Source of the DNA: Limonium bicolor
Taxonomy: Eukaryota > Streptophyta > Magnoliopsida > Caryophyllales > Plumbaginaceae
Reading direction: 5' to 3'
Assembly (NCBI GenBank): GCA_023374045.1
Contig: CM041781.1
Coordinates: forward strand, 146,374,982-146,438,981
DNA length: 64,000 nt
Shown here piece after piece: positions 1 to 12,162 of this stretch. Position numbers and translations under genes: made by a program. The notes beneath the pieces were generated by a model that was given only the letters and a program-made list of their open reading frames with translations, had not been told where the DNA came from and did no database searches. How positions within the stretch are numbered: position 1 is the stretch's first letter; each line of letters opens with the position of its first letter.

Positions 1-170
1 GGTACTTACCTTAAGTCCCGGACCAGTACTTAAGAAACTCTCGGCTAGTTTTTACAGGGTGGTCCGGGACCTTGTACTGACCCCAAGTCCCGGACCAAGA
101 CATGTATGCAACTCTCGGCCTGTTTTTGGTATGTGGTCCGGGATCTTAACCTAGAACCAAGTCCCGGACC
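1..170. repeat. Inverted-repeat cassette, GGTCCGGGAC type (E1 3' LTR)
   Basis: Units of about 70 bp contain a stem of the GGTCCGGGACTT / AAGTCCCGGACC type around a loop of about 12 nt, followed by a spacer with CTCTCGGC. The first unit is cut by the window edge. The same array is at 9461-9643, and a related one is in the E6 LTR. Confidence 0.8.
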
Positions 171-2689
171 GAAGCTACAGAATCCCATATTATGCATTTT
201 CAAGCCTTGTTCAACTTGTTCTCTTCACCCATTGTTTACCCTAACTTCACACGTGAACTTAGGCATATTCTAATACCAAAATATCACTTTGAACCTCCTT
301 AAAACATTGTCCAAACTTGTTACTCAATTTCCTTACAACATCTCTTAACACTTGTAATTTTTTTCCTTAGGTTTTCTAGGTGGTAGTTTCATGCCTATTA
401 CTCCACTAATCAAAATGTTATCTTACCACCATTACCACTACTCCTAAAAGCACTACTTCTCACACAAACATCTCCTTCACACAACTTCTTCTATTTCCAC
501 AAGTTTACACTTAGATCTTTACAAGACATTGTTTTTGCTTTGTATACCAAAACTTGCACAAGACTTTATACTTCTCATAACATGACTTTGATGTGTATAA
601 AACACTCTTTTAACTGCTAAATCCTCCAAGACTATGCCCAAGGCATCATAACACTTAAGAACACCTTAATTCACTTTCTTTCACCATCTTTACACTTAAC
701 CATTCCTAATACCTTCTAGGTCATAAAATCTCATTACAACACATAAACTTCTTTGTTTATCAACTAAATTTGGCCATAGCTTCTCTTGTATACTTTCACA
801 CCCAAACACTTAGGTTTTCACCTTTAGACAACCAAGAACACTTAATCACTTAACACACTTTCCTCACACACAAACATATTGTTTTTCATCCTTTAACCAT
901 CCAAGACATTGATCTTCACAAGTAATGCTCTTTACACACAACTAACCCTTTAAACAACACTACATCACAATATAGTGCATAACTTAAATTGCTTGGCACT
1001 TAGGCCCTTAAATAACATGGCTCTTAGGCCCTTAAATTGCATAAACCTTAAACACTGAATTTCCACATGTATATATTGCCTTTGACCTGCAAATACACTT
1101 AACATCACATATGCCCTTTAATAATTCCTTTAAGAACAATTCACTAGCTCTTTTTCCATTGGCTCCTTAGGTATTTTATTAAGCAAATTAAGCTCATTCT
1201 TCCTAAGGCATTCAAACTACATTGAGATAGTTTATTACCTCTTTTCCTCTCAAACTTCTTTCTTGTTTCCTTGAACTGAAAATCAGCAAGGAGTGTGATC
1301 ACTTGTCAACATTCTAATAAATATACAAACAAGATATTGAGCATTCAAACTTCATGCCCCAAACACATTAATAAACCATAGGTTATAGATATTGTCTTAA
1401 GGCATTAAGGTGATTGTTTTACCTTCGAAATAGAAGAGATCTTTAATAAGTATCAAGAGAGGACTCCACCAAGCCCTTGAATGATTGAAATGAAGCTAGA
1501 ACAAGGCAAGATGAATGCACCATTAATGGTGATTTTCGGCCAAGCCTAAAAAATGATGGAAATGTTGTTTTCTTTGGTTTTTCCTTACCTTGAAGCAAAG
1601 GTGACCAACAAGGCATGAAAATACAAGCTCAAGCTCCTTCCATGGAGATTCCTCTTGGCACCTAAATGGAGCTCTTGAAATTTTGAGAAGATAGAATTGA
1701 AGAGCTTGGCAAGACTAAGAGAATGGTGGTCTTGGAATTAATTTTGGTACATGGAGCTAGGAGATATAAGCTATGGAAGTTGAGAAATGGTAAGTTGCTG
1801 TAGCATGACCGATGGAGAATGAAGGAGAATATTGGAGACGGTGGGAAATGAAGAAGGAAAGAAGAGAATGAAAAGAAACTTGCTTTTGGAGATATTTAAG
1901 CTAAAAGCAAATAGTACTTTTGCTTTACTACTTTACCTAGCTCATTTTTTTATTCAAGTGTGGTGAGTCACACAAGAAAACTGGCCCCCTCTTTAGTTTA
2001 GGCTGATTCATGGTCTTTGTTGACCAATAGCATAACTTATATTGACTTATATTATAAACTAGCTTAATTTAGTTACTATTCACAAAGCAAGGCACATAGT
2101 TGTGAAATTTTTGATTTCCCATTGATTTAGACTTCCTAATGTGATAATAAGTAGTACACATGTTAATTAAAGAGTAATGATGGTCATTTAGCCATTCAAA
2201 ACCCATTTACAAGACAATTGTTCAAAAATGTGCTTTAAGACTCCTTAAAGCACATTTTGTGTTTTAACTTGTTTTCAAGCTTGGTTTTCTTTGGTCATTG
2301 ATTTAACATGTTCATTAGCATGTTTATAAGGTCTAAGAATGACCTTTAGGTATTATACAAGGTTACACCAAGTCTAAAGCAAGTATTTGCTTAAATTGAC
2401 TTTAAGGTGTTTTCATGTGTTTTGTTTGGTTTGATTGTCTACCAAAGTTTCCTAAGGACTTAATTAGACTTATCAAATCATATTTGAATATTATTAAGTC
2501 TTGGTAGGCTCTTTGGGTCCTAACCAAGTTCACTCCAAGCTTAGAGCATGTTTTTGCTCAAACTATGTTTGTGGTACTTTATTGTTTTACTATGGTTTAA
2601 ATTGTTCACTAATGTTTCTAAGGCACTTTTTAGCCTTAATATACCATAGTTTAATGTTTAAACAAAATATCAAGGTTTGGGGTATTTCA
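1..2689 (-). mobile_element. E1 3' LTR (partial, cut by window start)
   Basis: The segment is collinear with 9474-12162 and has the same length (2689 bp), with scattered substitutions (six in about the first 185 bp). Its right end GGGGTATTTCA is the reverse complement of the LTR start TGAAATACCCC. A polypurine-tract complement follows at once, so this is the 3' LTR of a minus-strand element. About 1.8 kb of the LTR lies outside the window. It contains part of the inverted-repeat cassette (1-170). Small open frames such as the 67-codon one at 2501-2704 are read from LTR sequence and are not supported as genes. Confidence 0.9.
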
Positions 2690-2690
2690 A

Positions 2691-2725
2691 TCTACCCCCC
2701 TTAAAAGAACTTCGTCCTCGAAGTT
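2691..2725 (-). promoter_or_regulatory. E1 terminal polypurine tract with adjacent hairpin
   Basis: On the minus strand CTTTTAAGGGGGGTAGA ends next to the LTR start, as expected for the plus-strand primer of reverse transcription. Directly upstream of it lies a perfect 7-bp hairpin. On the plus strand the arms are AACTTCG (2708-2714) and CGAAGTT (2719-2725) with a 4-nt loop. Confidence 0.8.
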
Positions 2726-3444
2726 CACACTTCCCATGCATCAATTGAATTAGAACACGGGGATTACTTACAAAATAATACTTCTATAACCAAACATACT
2801 TTACATCACAACCTCGGACTTAACGTTCCGGGTAACATATACACATCCATACATAACATAACATACTTACATGATAACCTCGGACTCAACGGTCCGGGTA
2901 TCTTAATAACATTGTACTTACATAACAACCCTTAGACTCTCAGGTCTGGGTAACATAACAACATTTATACACATAGGTCTAGGTAACATAACAACTTTCG
3001 GAACTCAACCACATTAGGACTCAAGGTCAAAATAACATTTATTACACATACCACACAACATGTCTTAGCATGTATGGCAACCAAAAATATCTTTTATATA
3101 CACTGTGATCCCGCAGAACCCGGTCACGATGGACACCTTCTGTCCCCGTTCCTTTGGGAGATCAAAACAATCACTTAATCTTTAACATATATATTTCCCA
3201 TGTCACCGGTCCGAAGACAAAGGCTCATACATCCTCGGCTCGTGAGCAAGTACTACAAAAATATTCTTTGTAAGGTTAAGTAAGATTACTTTCATAATGT
3301 AAGGTATCTATCGACGTTTATAAATACCGATTCAAAATCCTTTTGAAAACACATACAACTCCAAGTCCAACTTATGCTCTTTATTTCTTTTCCTTCGCGT
3401 GGTTATCTGTGACCACTTATAGGGAGCTTCAAGAATCATCGACC

Positions 3445-3463
3445 CTGATGTGATCAGCATCAG
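3445..3463 (-). other. Hairpin with self-complementary loop (E1)
   Basis: Arms CTGATG and CATCAG enclose a 7-nt loop containing the palindrome TGATCA. The same element occurs in E3 (29156-29174), E4 (48426-48444) and E5 (58133-58151). In the last two, two base pairs differ by compensatory double changes. Confidence 0.65.
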
Positions 3464-4040
3464 TGTTGAACTATCCTTCCACCCCAATTTGTGTTTGGCT
3501 TCCTTTGATCACATGCAAATCAAGTTCCACCTCCCACTTCACTCTCAAGCATCAAATAATACACACATTTCCCATTTTCTATCTTTTAGTCTTTCTAGTC
3601 ATAATCATTACATCTCCAAAGGATAGAACTCCGTCTATCAGTTATCTCCATTCACTTTGATCCTGTTACCTAGGGAATCTTATTCTCACTAGGTTCTATG
3701 TCGGTTTCATACCCTTTCAAGAATCACTATATTACATATATACATATATTTTATCAAAATACAACACACGGTTTTACATTTATACACTGTCGGGGTTTTT
3801 GTTCCCCGGGAGTTTCTTTACTCCCTTACACTTGTACTCTCACACACAACTGTGAACAAAATAAACACATTTATCACAATGGTATTCGCATCTTTTGTGC
3901 GCAATTACCACAATTAAACCATGAATTAATGCGTATGTTTATGTAACACACACACCAATCATCAAAGCAAGTTATTTTGTGTTATGCACAACATAGTTCA
4001 CGTACACTTGTACGGTAAAACACACTAAGCGGTTTTGAGC

Positions 4041-4076
4041 TCTACCCCCCTTAAAAGGGATTACGCCCACGTAATC
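4041..4076 (-). promoter_or_regulatory. E1 internal polypurine tract with hairpin
   Basis: This is a second copy of the CCTTTTAAGGGGGGTAGA tract (minus strand), 1.35 kb inside the element. It again has a perfect 7-bp hairpin next to it: arms GATTACG (4059-4065) and CGTAATC (4070-4076), loop CCCA. It could be a second plus-strand priming site. Confidence 0.6.
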
Positions 4077-6266
4077 AACCACTGGACATTGGTTTAAAAA
4101 GTTCTACCATCGTGAAGTGTTTCAACTTCCACGCGGTCTGTTATACAATGTGTTCTGGTTAGAGGATCTTAACCATATTTGCGGTTTAGTCCCTAAACCA
4201 AGAATTCTCATTGGAGCTTGCTTTAACTCTTAACTGGTTTCGGTTCTGGCCTGTGAGGCTTCTAGGCATTGATAATTAGCCATTCACTCATGTTCACTAT
4301 GCACATTCAACACTTGAATCACTAGCTCACTAGTTTCTGCTGCGCAACTCTGATAACTGTAGAGCTCAGTTTGCCCCACTCGTTATTCTTACTGTATTGT
4401 ACATCTCCAATTATCACCTTTATCTTGGTGATAATGGTTTCTCAACCGACGCGTGGTATCTCTTACCGTGAGCGAATTCGGTAAGTTTCAAAACTTTCCA
4501 TCCACTTCTCTAATAACTTACTGTGTAAACTGCTACGTATTTCACAATGATTGACTTGATTCCTTCCGACTTACTGTCAGTTGAGGTTGAGCTACTACCT
4601 AGTGTGTAGTGCTCTCTCGGTTATTTCCCACACTTGAGGTATATTCCATACCGATATCTAGTATTCCGTGTTACTGCAGTCACTTATTGCTAATCATGCC
4701 CTCACATTTCTTTCTGTACAAGTACTCTTTCACTGGTACGACCTTGCATTTCCTATGCATCGGTCACTATGGCGTTATAAGCCGCTTTCGACTTCCACCA
4801 CAATTAACATTTCCCGAATCCTAGCTATCGCACTCGATCATTACTGCACAAATGCAATACCAAAACACTCAGTCATACAGAGTGCAGAGGCCTAAACTCT
4901 TGACAGTAATCTCTTATGCGATTCGCAATGGAATTCACACTGTGTTTCACTAAGATTCTTATCTCGTAATACTGGCTACTGGCTTACTGCCTAGTTATTT
5001 GCTATCACTTATCGTTTAACAATACTTATACAACGGTCGCTTACTGCGCACCATGCTCTTACTCATTGCATAACACTAACTTACATGGTATTTACTGTCA
5101 CATTAACTTCCACACATATACTTACATCATTCGTATTATGGTTCGTCATTCATTTGGATGACTACTGAATGCTCCTTGAGCGTTGATCACTTGAGTCACA
5201 AGCCGGCGTTATTCAGCTCGGTGCTTCACTTTATACAGACATGCTACTAAACTAACCGCTCTCTCGCAATAATAACATTGTCCATCCTTAACATATTTCT
5301 TGGACTTGGTTCATATAACTACCGCTATTGCGGTCTCACAATATCGAGAGGTATCCCCACTCTTAAAGTAGTGGTTTGTTATCCGCTCTATTTACTTATA
5401 TAACATAAACTCCTGTAATCAATCATATTTACATAACACATTGGTTTGTGGCTTATAAGCCTCACTACCTCGAGCTCTGCTCATTGTAGGCTGTTCCACA
5501 CATTTACTTTTCTGCACAACATTACATGGTTTGGAGGTTGTATTGGGCTCCATGACAAGTTCGTTGCATCACGCTTCCTTTCATGGGATGCCCCTTGGGA
5601 TTGTCAGTCTGTCTCCTGACGACTTATGCTTATACTGAGTATAAGTTTCAACTCTTGTGTTTCTGTCATGTCATTTCGTACAACAATTGTAGATGCAAAC
5701 ACCCTTCAAGGATTGCTCCTGGGTATTGCTAGGTTATGCCATTACATCTGGCTTGCACTTATTGGTGTGTTTAGTTAACTACGCCGTTTTGCGTTCTTAG
5801 CTGGGTTTACTATCCTCGTCTGTGAAGATCAATATTCCCTAGTAGTCCAGGTGATCATTCCAGGAGTTTCATCCCGTTCATTGCACATTAATGTGTCCAC
5901 ATTAGGCATCTGCCTTATCATGTATAGGCTGGGTCACCGTTCCAGCTATCATGTTTATCCCTCGGGATTCTTAAGACATATGTGATGTCTTTACATAACA
6001 TTCAGTGCACTTCGCACTTCTTGACTCTTAAAATATTCCCTTGAAATGAATTTACTAATTCCTTTAGTCTCGTTAACTTAACTGAGTTCCTTTACTTTAA
6101 CCATTCACAATAATCAGTTGCTCTTGCTTGACTTTTACTGCTATCCATAGTATGGAGTCGACTACTTCCCGTGTCCCAGACTCTACTCGTGTACATATGT
6201 GGGGCACCATACTGATACATTACTACTTACCCAACCAACCCATAAGTAGGTCTGTCAGGCCCACAA

Positions 6267-6282
6267 GCTCCTATCGGAGTGC
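6267..6282 (-). other. Small covarying hairpin (E1)
   Basis: The plus strand reads GCTCC, loop TATC, then GGAGTGC. The matching site in E3 has GCCCC and GGGGTGC and that in E4 has GCTCC and GGAGTGC, so pairing is kept through a T-to-C / A-to-G double change. It lies within a stretch conserved among E1, E3 and E4. Confidence 0.5.
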
Positions 6283-6775
6283 GGTCATCCCACATTTCAG
6301 TTGGTACACGTGTAGTGTCCGTCACACGCCTAGGTGAAGTATTCTATTGTCAACTCCCTTATATCATCCTATGATAATATGCATTCCGTGCTTCCCGAAC
6401 TTAATCGAGGGAAGTCACTCCATCGTTATATCATTATAAACTCCATCCATTCCCTCGGGTTGCTACCCTTGGGATTAGGTCCTCTGGTTGGGGTTGAAAG
6501 AAGATTAGAAATAAGTATAGGTTTTAAAGAAAGTTTTGGTTTTGAAAGAAAAAAGGGTTTGAAATAAATACGAGTTTGAAAGATAAATTCTCGTGGTTTC
6601 ACAATGTCTTCTTGCCGTAACCGAGTCTAGCTTCCTGCTGACTGGTTTATTCCCACATACATTGGTTAGGCTGTTAAGCCCTTCCACGGTTATGATGATC
6701 CCGTTTAACTTCGTGGTACTTTACCAAGTACTTTGTATTTGTTAAAAAAATTTCCAGAACATCCCTGTTATAGCA

Positions 6776-6795
6776 GCACTTGCCATGGCAAGTGC
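6776..6795. repeat. 20-bp perfect palindrome (E1)
   Basis: The site reads GCACTTGCC, AT, GGCAAGTGC. E3 (32857-32876) and E4 (51893-51913) keep the same dyad. The centre differs but the outer arms GCACTTGC / GCAAGTGC are preserved. Confidence 0.55.
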
Positions 6796-7598
6796 GCCAT
6801 GCTAGCTGGCTGTTGGTTCAACACACACACAGGTTGTGGTATTGTTTTCACCCGCACCATAATTAGTGGCCTTGTTGACCCTTACTTGATCTTACAGTCT
6901 TAACAATAAATCCTCTAGGCGACTTCTCACTGCCTTCACATGATAATCATTGACTAGGGTGTTTCCCATTCTTGGAATCCCCATTTCACTTAGTATTGTA
7001 TTTTCTTCGTAGCCCGTTCCACGCATTTGTCGTGGTTACTGAGACTCGTCTCTTGTTTGGGTACTACGGTGTAGTACCTTTGTCGGTTGGTATACCGTCG
7101 GTGTATTATTTAACATTTGTAGTCCCGTAGACACTCGTCCCGAGTTCTATTCCCTCGCTTCCTGCCTGTTGCACGGTTGGTGCGTTGCAAGCTGGTTGTT
7201 CTCGACTGCTCGGCATGTTGACCCAGGTTGCCGAAAATTTCCTTCTTCTATACACAAGATTCTTCATTCTTCGCTACTAAATGCGGTTAACATTATTTAG
7301 ATGGGAACCGTCTCCGGGATTCCAAGTTTTCGGAATCTACCGTATGACACGTTCTCCGTACTCACAGAGGTACTTAATAACAGCCAGATCGGGTATTCCC
7401 GAGTAAGAGAGGACTTTCATCTCTCTGGCGTTCTTTCCCGTGTTATAAAACAGGGATTGTGGAGGGCGGGATGGATACTGTAGGTTTCCAGTACACACTG
7501 GTAATTCCAAACTAGCGTATCTCTCACGCTATCACTCAACCCTTAACCCAAAGTACTAAAATCCTAACTCGGTACTTCCTAAGCTCGGTAATTCAGTC

Positions 7599-7626
7599 AT
7601 CAGAGCGATACTTCGCTCTGATACCA
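7599..7626 (-). promoter_or_regulatory. E1 primer-binding site inside a 10-bp hairpin
   Basis: The minus strand contains TGGTATCAGAGC (7615-7626), the usual PBS for the 3' end of initiator tRNA-Met, five bases from the LTR end. Most of it is the left arm of a perfect 10-bp stem: ATCAGAGCGA, loop AGTA, TCGCTCTGAT. Confidence 0.85.
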
Positions 7627-7631
7627 CTTTT

Positions 7632-10600
7632 TGTAACACCCCAACTAACAACAACACACTTAACAACACATTGCAGCGGAAAACATAACTCATCACATTA
7701 CTTAAATCACCGGTGTTACACGCCGTTAACCACCCACGTGGCTAACAAGGCTAATACTTATACATTGTATCGGTCTGATGGACCAGATTCCCGAGCAACT
7801 ACACATTACAATCTCTTTCCACTACCAACATTCATTATACATTAACATTCCAACCGTACCGAGTTTTCACAAACTAGTGCCGATAACAGTCTCGGTCTTA
7901 CTACACCTACAATACATAAGTAATTAAAACGACTACCCATACACAAACAACTACCCCGTCCTACTCTCGAACGGCCACCAGCTCCTTGTACCTGAAATGG
8001 AAGGAAAAGAAAGGGTGGCCCCCCAGGGGGTTCAGCACCTTTGCTGGTATGGTAATCCCGCAGCCCGCATGCTACCGGGCCACGCACAACTAATTGTCGT
8101 CTAAGCATGCGGTTGATTATATTTAAATCATGCATGTAAACTATAAACACACAACACATTACATTTCACAACAAAGGGCTCAACAAAACAGGAAACACAT
8201 CTATACTTGATAAATCACTCATTGTATTCTTTAACCCTAGAGGGTTCCTCCTCTAATGGAGCTATTTCCTTAAAATACGACACTTACCCACTAATCGGGT
8301 TATCCTTAAACGCCTCTTACAATTTACTAGGATTCATGTCCATGATCCACGTACTCCACATTTTATCGTACTTATAACATCACATCGCAATAAGAATTGC
8401 TGCGCAACAATAACACATAACATAACGGTAACGGTTCTCTTTACGAACCGACTTAAACATAGTTAGTTAACTTGGAAACCTAGAGAATGAATACACCCTC
8501 ATGACATGCTTGTTACATCACTCATTACCGTCCTATTAGTCGGACGAGTAACTTAACTTAAAGATGGATCAGATATAGTGATCCGAACACACCGTACATA
8601 ATCCCCAACAGTCGTGAGTCAAAAGCCTTGGTTAAGCTCAGGGGTGATTGAAGACCAACGAAGGAAAACAACCAACAGAGAGGAAGCTGAAGAAACTGTA
8701 TACATCAACTCCCAAACAACGCGCGACCGGAACTACCGGATTCCTCACCCCCCATATATATATATATATATATAAGCATAGTTAAGGGCTCCTCTGTGGA
8801 ACTTAACACATCCATACACCTTACAGAATTACAACTGGGTTAGACACACAAGGGAGGTTCATACATTCACACACAAACGTCACACACAAACATCGTACAA
8901 CTAACTCACGCATAGCCGTGGTTAGAACGTCCCATGGTTCGGGTCGTTAAATCCGAATACCGATCTCTTATGTGGTCCTAGCATCAGTTAGCTAAGGTTT
9001 AACACTTTCGAGGTTAAACGGTATCAGAACTAGACACGCCACATATATGAATTACTGTAAACTCATTACATACTTTTATCTTATAACGTGGCAAACATTC
9101 AGAAAAACACATTGGCATACAAGCCGGTGTAATCCGGTAGGACACAGGTTGCAAGAAAACCATACCAGTCACCGAGGCCCACTCTATTGTGCCCTCTTAA
9201 GTTCCTCGAACAATTCTCGAACAACTAGTAACATTACATTTACTTTTATTAACATCGGGGTGACATGATTATTTGAAATCGAAACTCATATTTAACCCCG
9301 TTAGCTAGTTAAATAACTTCACACTTTTGACTTGTTTTACTTTAACATTTTTTTTATAACTTTTCACCCACCAAATTGTCCTAAACAACCTTATAACATC
9401 ATTACCTATCAATCCTCATCATTACATATCATTTTCTAACCCTAAATCACATTTTTAGAGTGGTCCGGGACTTGGTACTTACCTTAAGTCCCGGACCAGT
9501 ACTTAAGAAACTCTCGGCTAGTTTTTACAGGGTGGTCAGGGACCTTGTACTGACCCCAAGTCCCAGACCAAGACATGTATGCAACTCTCGGCCTGTTTTT
9601 GGTATGTGGTCCGGGACCTTAACCTGGAACCAAGTCTCGGACCGAAGCTACAAAATCCCATATTATGCATTTTCAAGCCTTGTTCAACTTGTTCTCTTCA
9701 CCCATTGTTTACCCTAACTTCACACATGAACTTAGGCATATTCTAATACCAAAATATCACTTTGAACCTCCTTAAAACATTGTCCAAACTTGTTACTCAA
9801 TATCCTTACAACATCTCTTAACACTTGTAATGTTTTTCCTTAGGTTTTCTAGGTGGTAGTTTCCTGCCTATTACTCCACTAACCAAAATGTTATCTTACC
9901 ACCATTACCACTACTCCTAAAAGCACTACTTCTCACACAAACATCTCCTTCACACAACTTCTACTATTTCCCCAAGTTTACACTTAGATCTTTACAAGAC
10001 ATTGTTTTTCCTTTGTATACCAAAACTTGCACAAGACTTTATACTTCTCATAACATGACTTTGATGTGTATAAAACACTCATTTAACTTCTAAATCTCCA
10101 AGACTATGCCCAAGGCATCATAACACTTAAGAGCACCTTAATTCACTTTCTTTCACCATCTTTACACTTAACCATTCCTAGTACCTTCTAGGTCATAAAA
10201 TCTCATTACAACACATAAACTCCTTTGTTTATCAACTAAATTTTGCCATAGCTTCTCTTGTATACTCTCACACCCAAAACACTTAGGTTTTCACCTTTAG
10301 ACAACCAAGAACACTTAATCACTTAACACACTTTCCTTACACACAAACATATTGTTTTCATCCTTTAACAATCCAAGACATTGATCTTCACAAGTAATGC
10401 TCTTTACACACAACTAACCCTTTAAACAACACTACATCACAATATAGTGCATAACTTAAATTGCTTGGCACTTAGGCCTTTAAATACTATGGCTCTTAGG
10501 CCCTTAAATTGCATAAACCTTAAACACTGAATTTCCACATGTATATATTGCCTTTGACCTGCAAATACAATCAACATCACATATGCCCTTTAATAATTCC

Positions 10601-12162
10601 TTTAAGAACAATTCACTAGCTCTTTTGCCATTGGTTCCTTAGGTATTTTATTAAGCAAATTAAGCTCACTCTTCCTAAGGCATTCAAACTACATTGAGAT
10701 AGTTTATTACCTCTTTTCCTCTCAAACTTCTTTCTTGTTTCCTTGAACCGAAAATCAGCAAGGAGTGTGATCACTTGTCAACATTCTAATCAATATAAAA
10801 TCAAGATAATGAGCATTCAAACTTCATGCCCCAAACACATTAATAAACCTTAGGTTATAGATATTTTCTTAAGGCATTAAGGTGATTGTTTTACCTTGGA
10901 AATAGAAGAGAGCTTGAATAAGTATCAAGAGAGGACTCCACCAAGCCCTTGAATGATTGAAATGAAGCTAGAACAAGGCAAGATGAAGGCACCATTAATG
11001 GTGATTTTGGGCCAAGCATAAAAAAATGAAGGAAATGTTGTTTTCTTTGGTTTTTCCTTACCTTGAAGCAAAGGTGATCAACAAGGCAAAAAAATACAAG
11101 CTCAACCTCCTTCCATGGAGATTCCTCTTGGCACCGAAATGGAGCTCTTGAAATTTTGAGAAGATAGAATTGAAGAGCATGCAAGACTAAGAGAATGGTA
11201 GTCTTGGAATTAATTTTGGTACATGGAGCTAGGAGATATAAGCTATGGAAGTTGAGAAATGGTGAAGTTGTTGTAGCATGACCGATGGAGAAGGAAGGAG
11301 AAGATTGGAGACGGTGGGAAATTAAGAAGGAAAGAAGAGAATGAAAAGAAACTTGCTTTTGGAGATATTTAAGCTAAAAGCAAATAGTATTTTTGCTTTA
11401 ATACTTTACCTAGCTCATTTTTTTTTCAAGTGTGGTGAGTCACACAAGAAAACCGGCCCCCTCTTTAGTTTAGGCTGATTCATGGTCTTTGTTGACCAAT
11501 AGCATAACTTATATTGACTTATATTATAAACTAGCTTAATTTAGTTACTATTCACAAAGCAAGGCACATAGTTGTGAAATTTTTGATTTCCCATTGATTT
11601 AGACTTCCTAATGTGATACTAAGTAGTACACCTGTTAATTAAAGAGTAATGATGGTCATTTATCCATTCAAAACCCATTTACAAGACAATTTTTCAAAAA
11701 TGTGATTTAAGACTCCTTAAAGCACATTTTGTGTTTTAACTGGATTTCAAGCTTGGTTTTCTTTGGTCATTGATTTAACATGTTCATTAGCATGTTTATA
11801 AGGTCTAAGAATGGCCTTTAGGTATTATACAAGGTTACACCAAGTCTAGAGCAAGTATTTGCTTAAATTGACTTTAAGGTGTTTTCTTGTGTTTTGTTTG
11901 GTTTGATTTTTCTACCAAAGTTTCCTAAGGACTTAATTAGCCTTATCAAATCATAATTGAATATTATTAAGTCTTGGTAGGCTCTTTGGGTCCTAACCAA
12001 GTTCACTCCAAGCTTAGAGCATGTTTTTGCTCAAACTGTGTTTATGGTACTTTATTGTTTTACTATGGTTTAAATTGTTCACTAATGTTTCTAAGGAACT
12101 TTTTAGCCATAATATACCATAGTTTAATGTTTAAACAACATATCAAGGTTTGGGGTATTTCA
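7632..12162 (-). mobile_element. E1 5' LTR (complete, 4531 bp)
   Basis: Bounded by TGTAACACCCC and GGGGTATTTCA in plus orientation, with the PBS on its left side. Its last 2689 bp match 1-2689. It contains a GC-rich hairpin at about 8014-8036, a short TA run at 8755-8774, the inverted-repeat cassette at 9461-9643, and further right a pyrimidine-rich (sense strand) leader area. The right end abuts Copia coding sequence, so E1 inserted into a Copia element. The 97-codon minus-strand frame at 10891-11184 lies in the leader area and has no recognisable domain. Confidence 0.92.
9461..9643. repeat. Inverted-repeat cassette, GGTCCGGGAC type (E1 5' LTR)
   Basis: Three stem-loop units with outer arms of the type GGTCCGGGACTT and AAGTCCCGGACC. 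The spacers carry CTCTCGGC(C/T)(A/T)G. It is homologous to 1-170. Confidence 0.8.

Larger units (their letters stand above)
2690..7631 (-). mobile_element. E1 internal region, non-coding (LARD-like)
   Basis: This is the 4.9 kb between the two E1 LTRs. I see no gag, protease, RT, RNase H or integrase motif on either strand. The longest frames are under 80 codons and do not recur as proteins in the sister elements. Short blocks align with the E3 and E4 internal regions, including the polypurine tracts, several hairpins and the PBS. A long-LTR element with a conserved non-coding interior resembles large retrotransposon derivatives, which need proteins supplied in trans. Between the listed small elements I recognise nothing. 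Confidence 0.75.
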
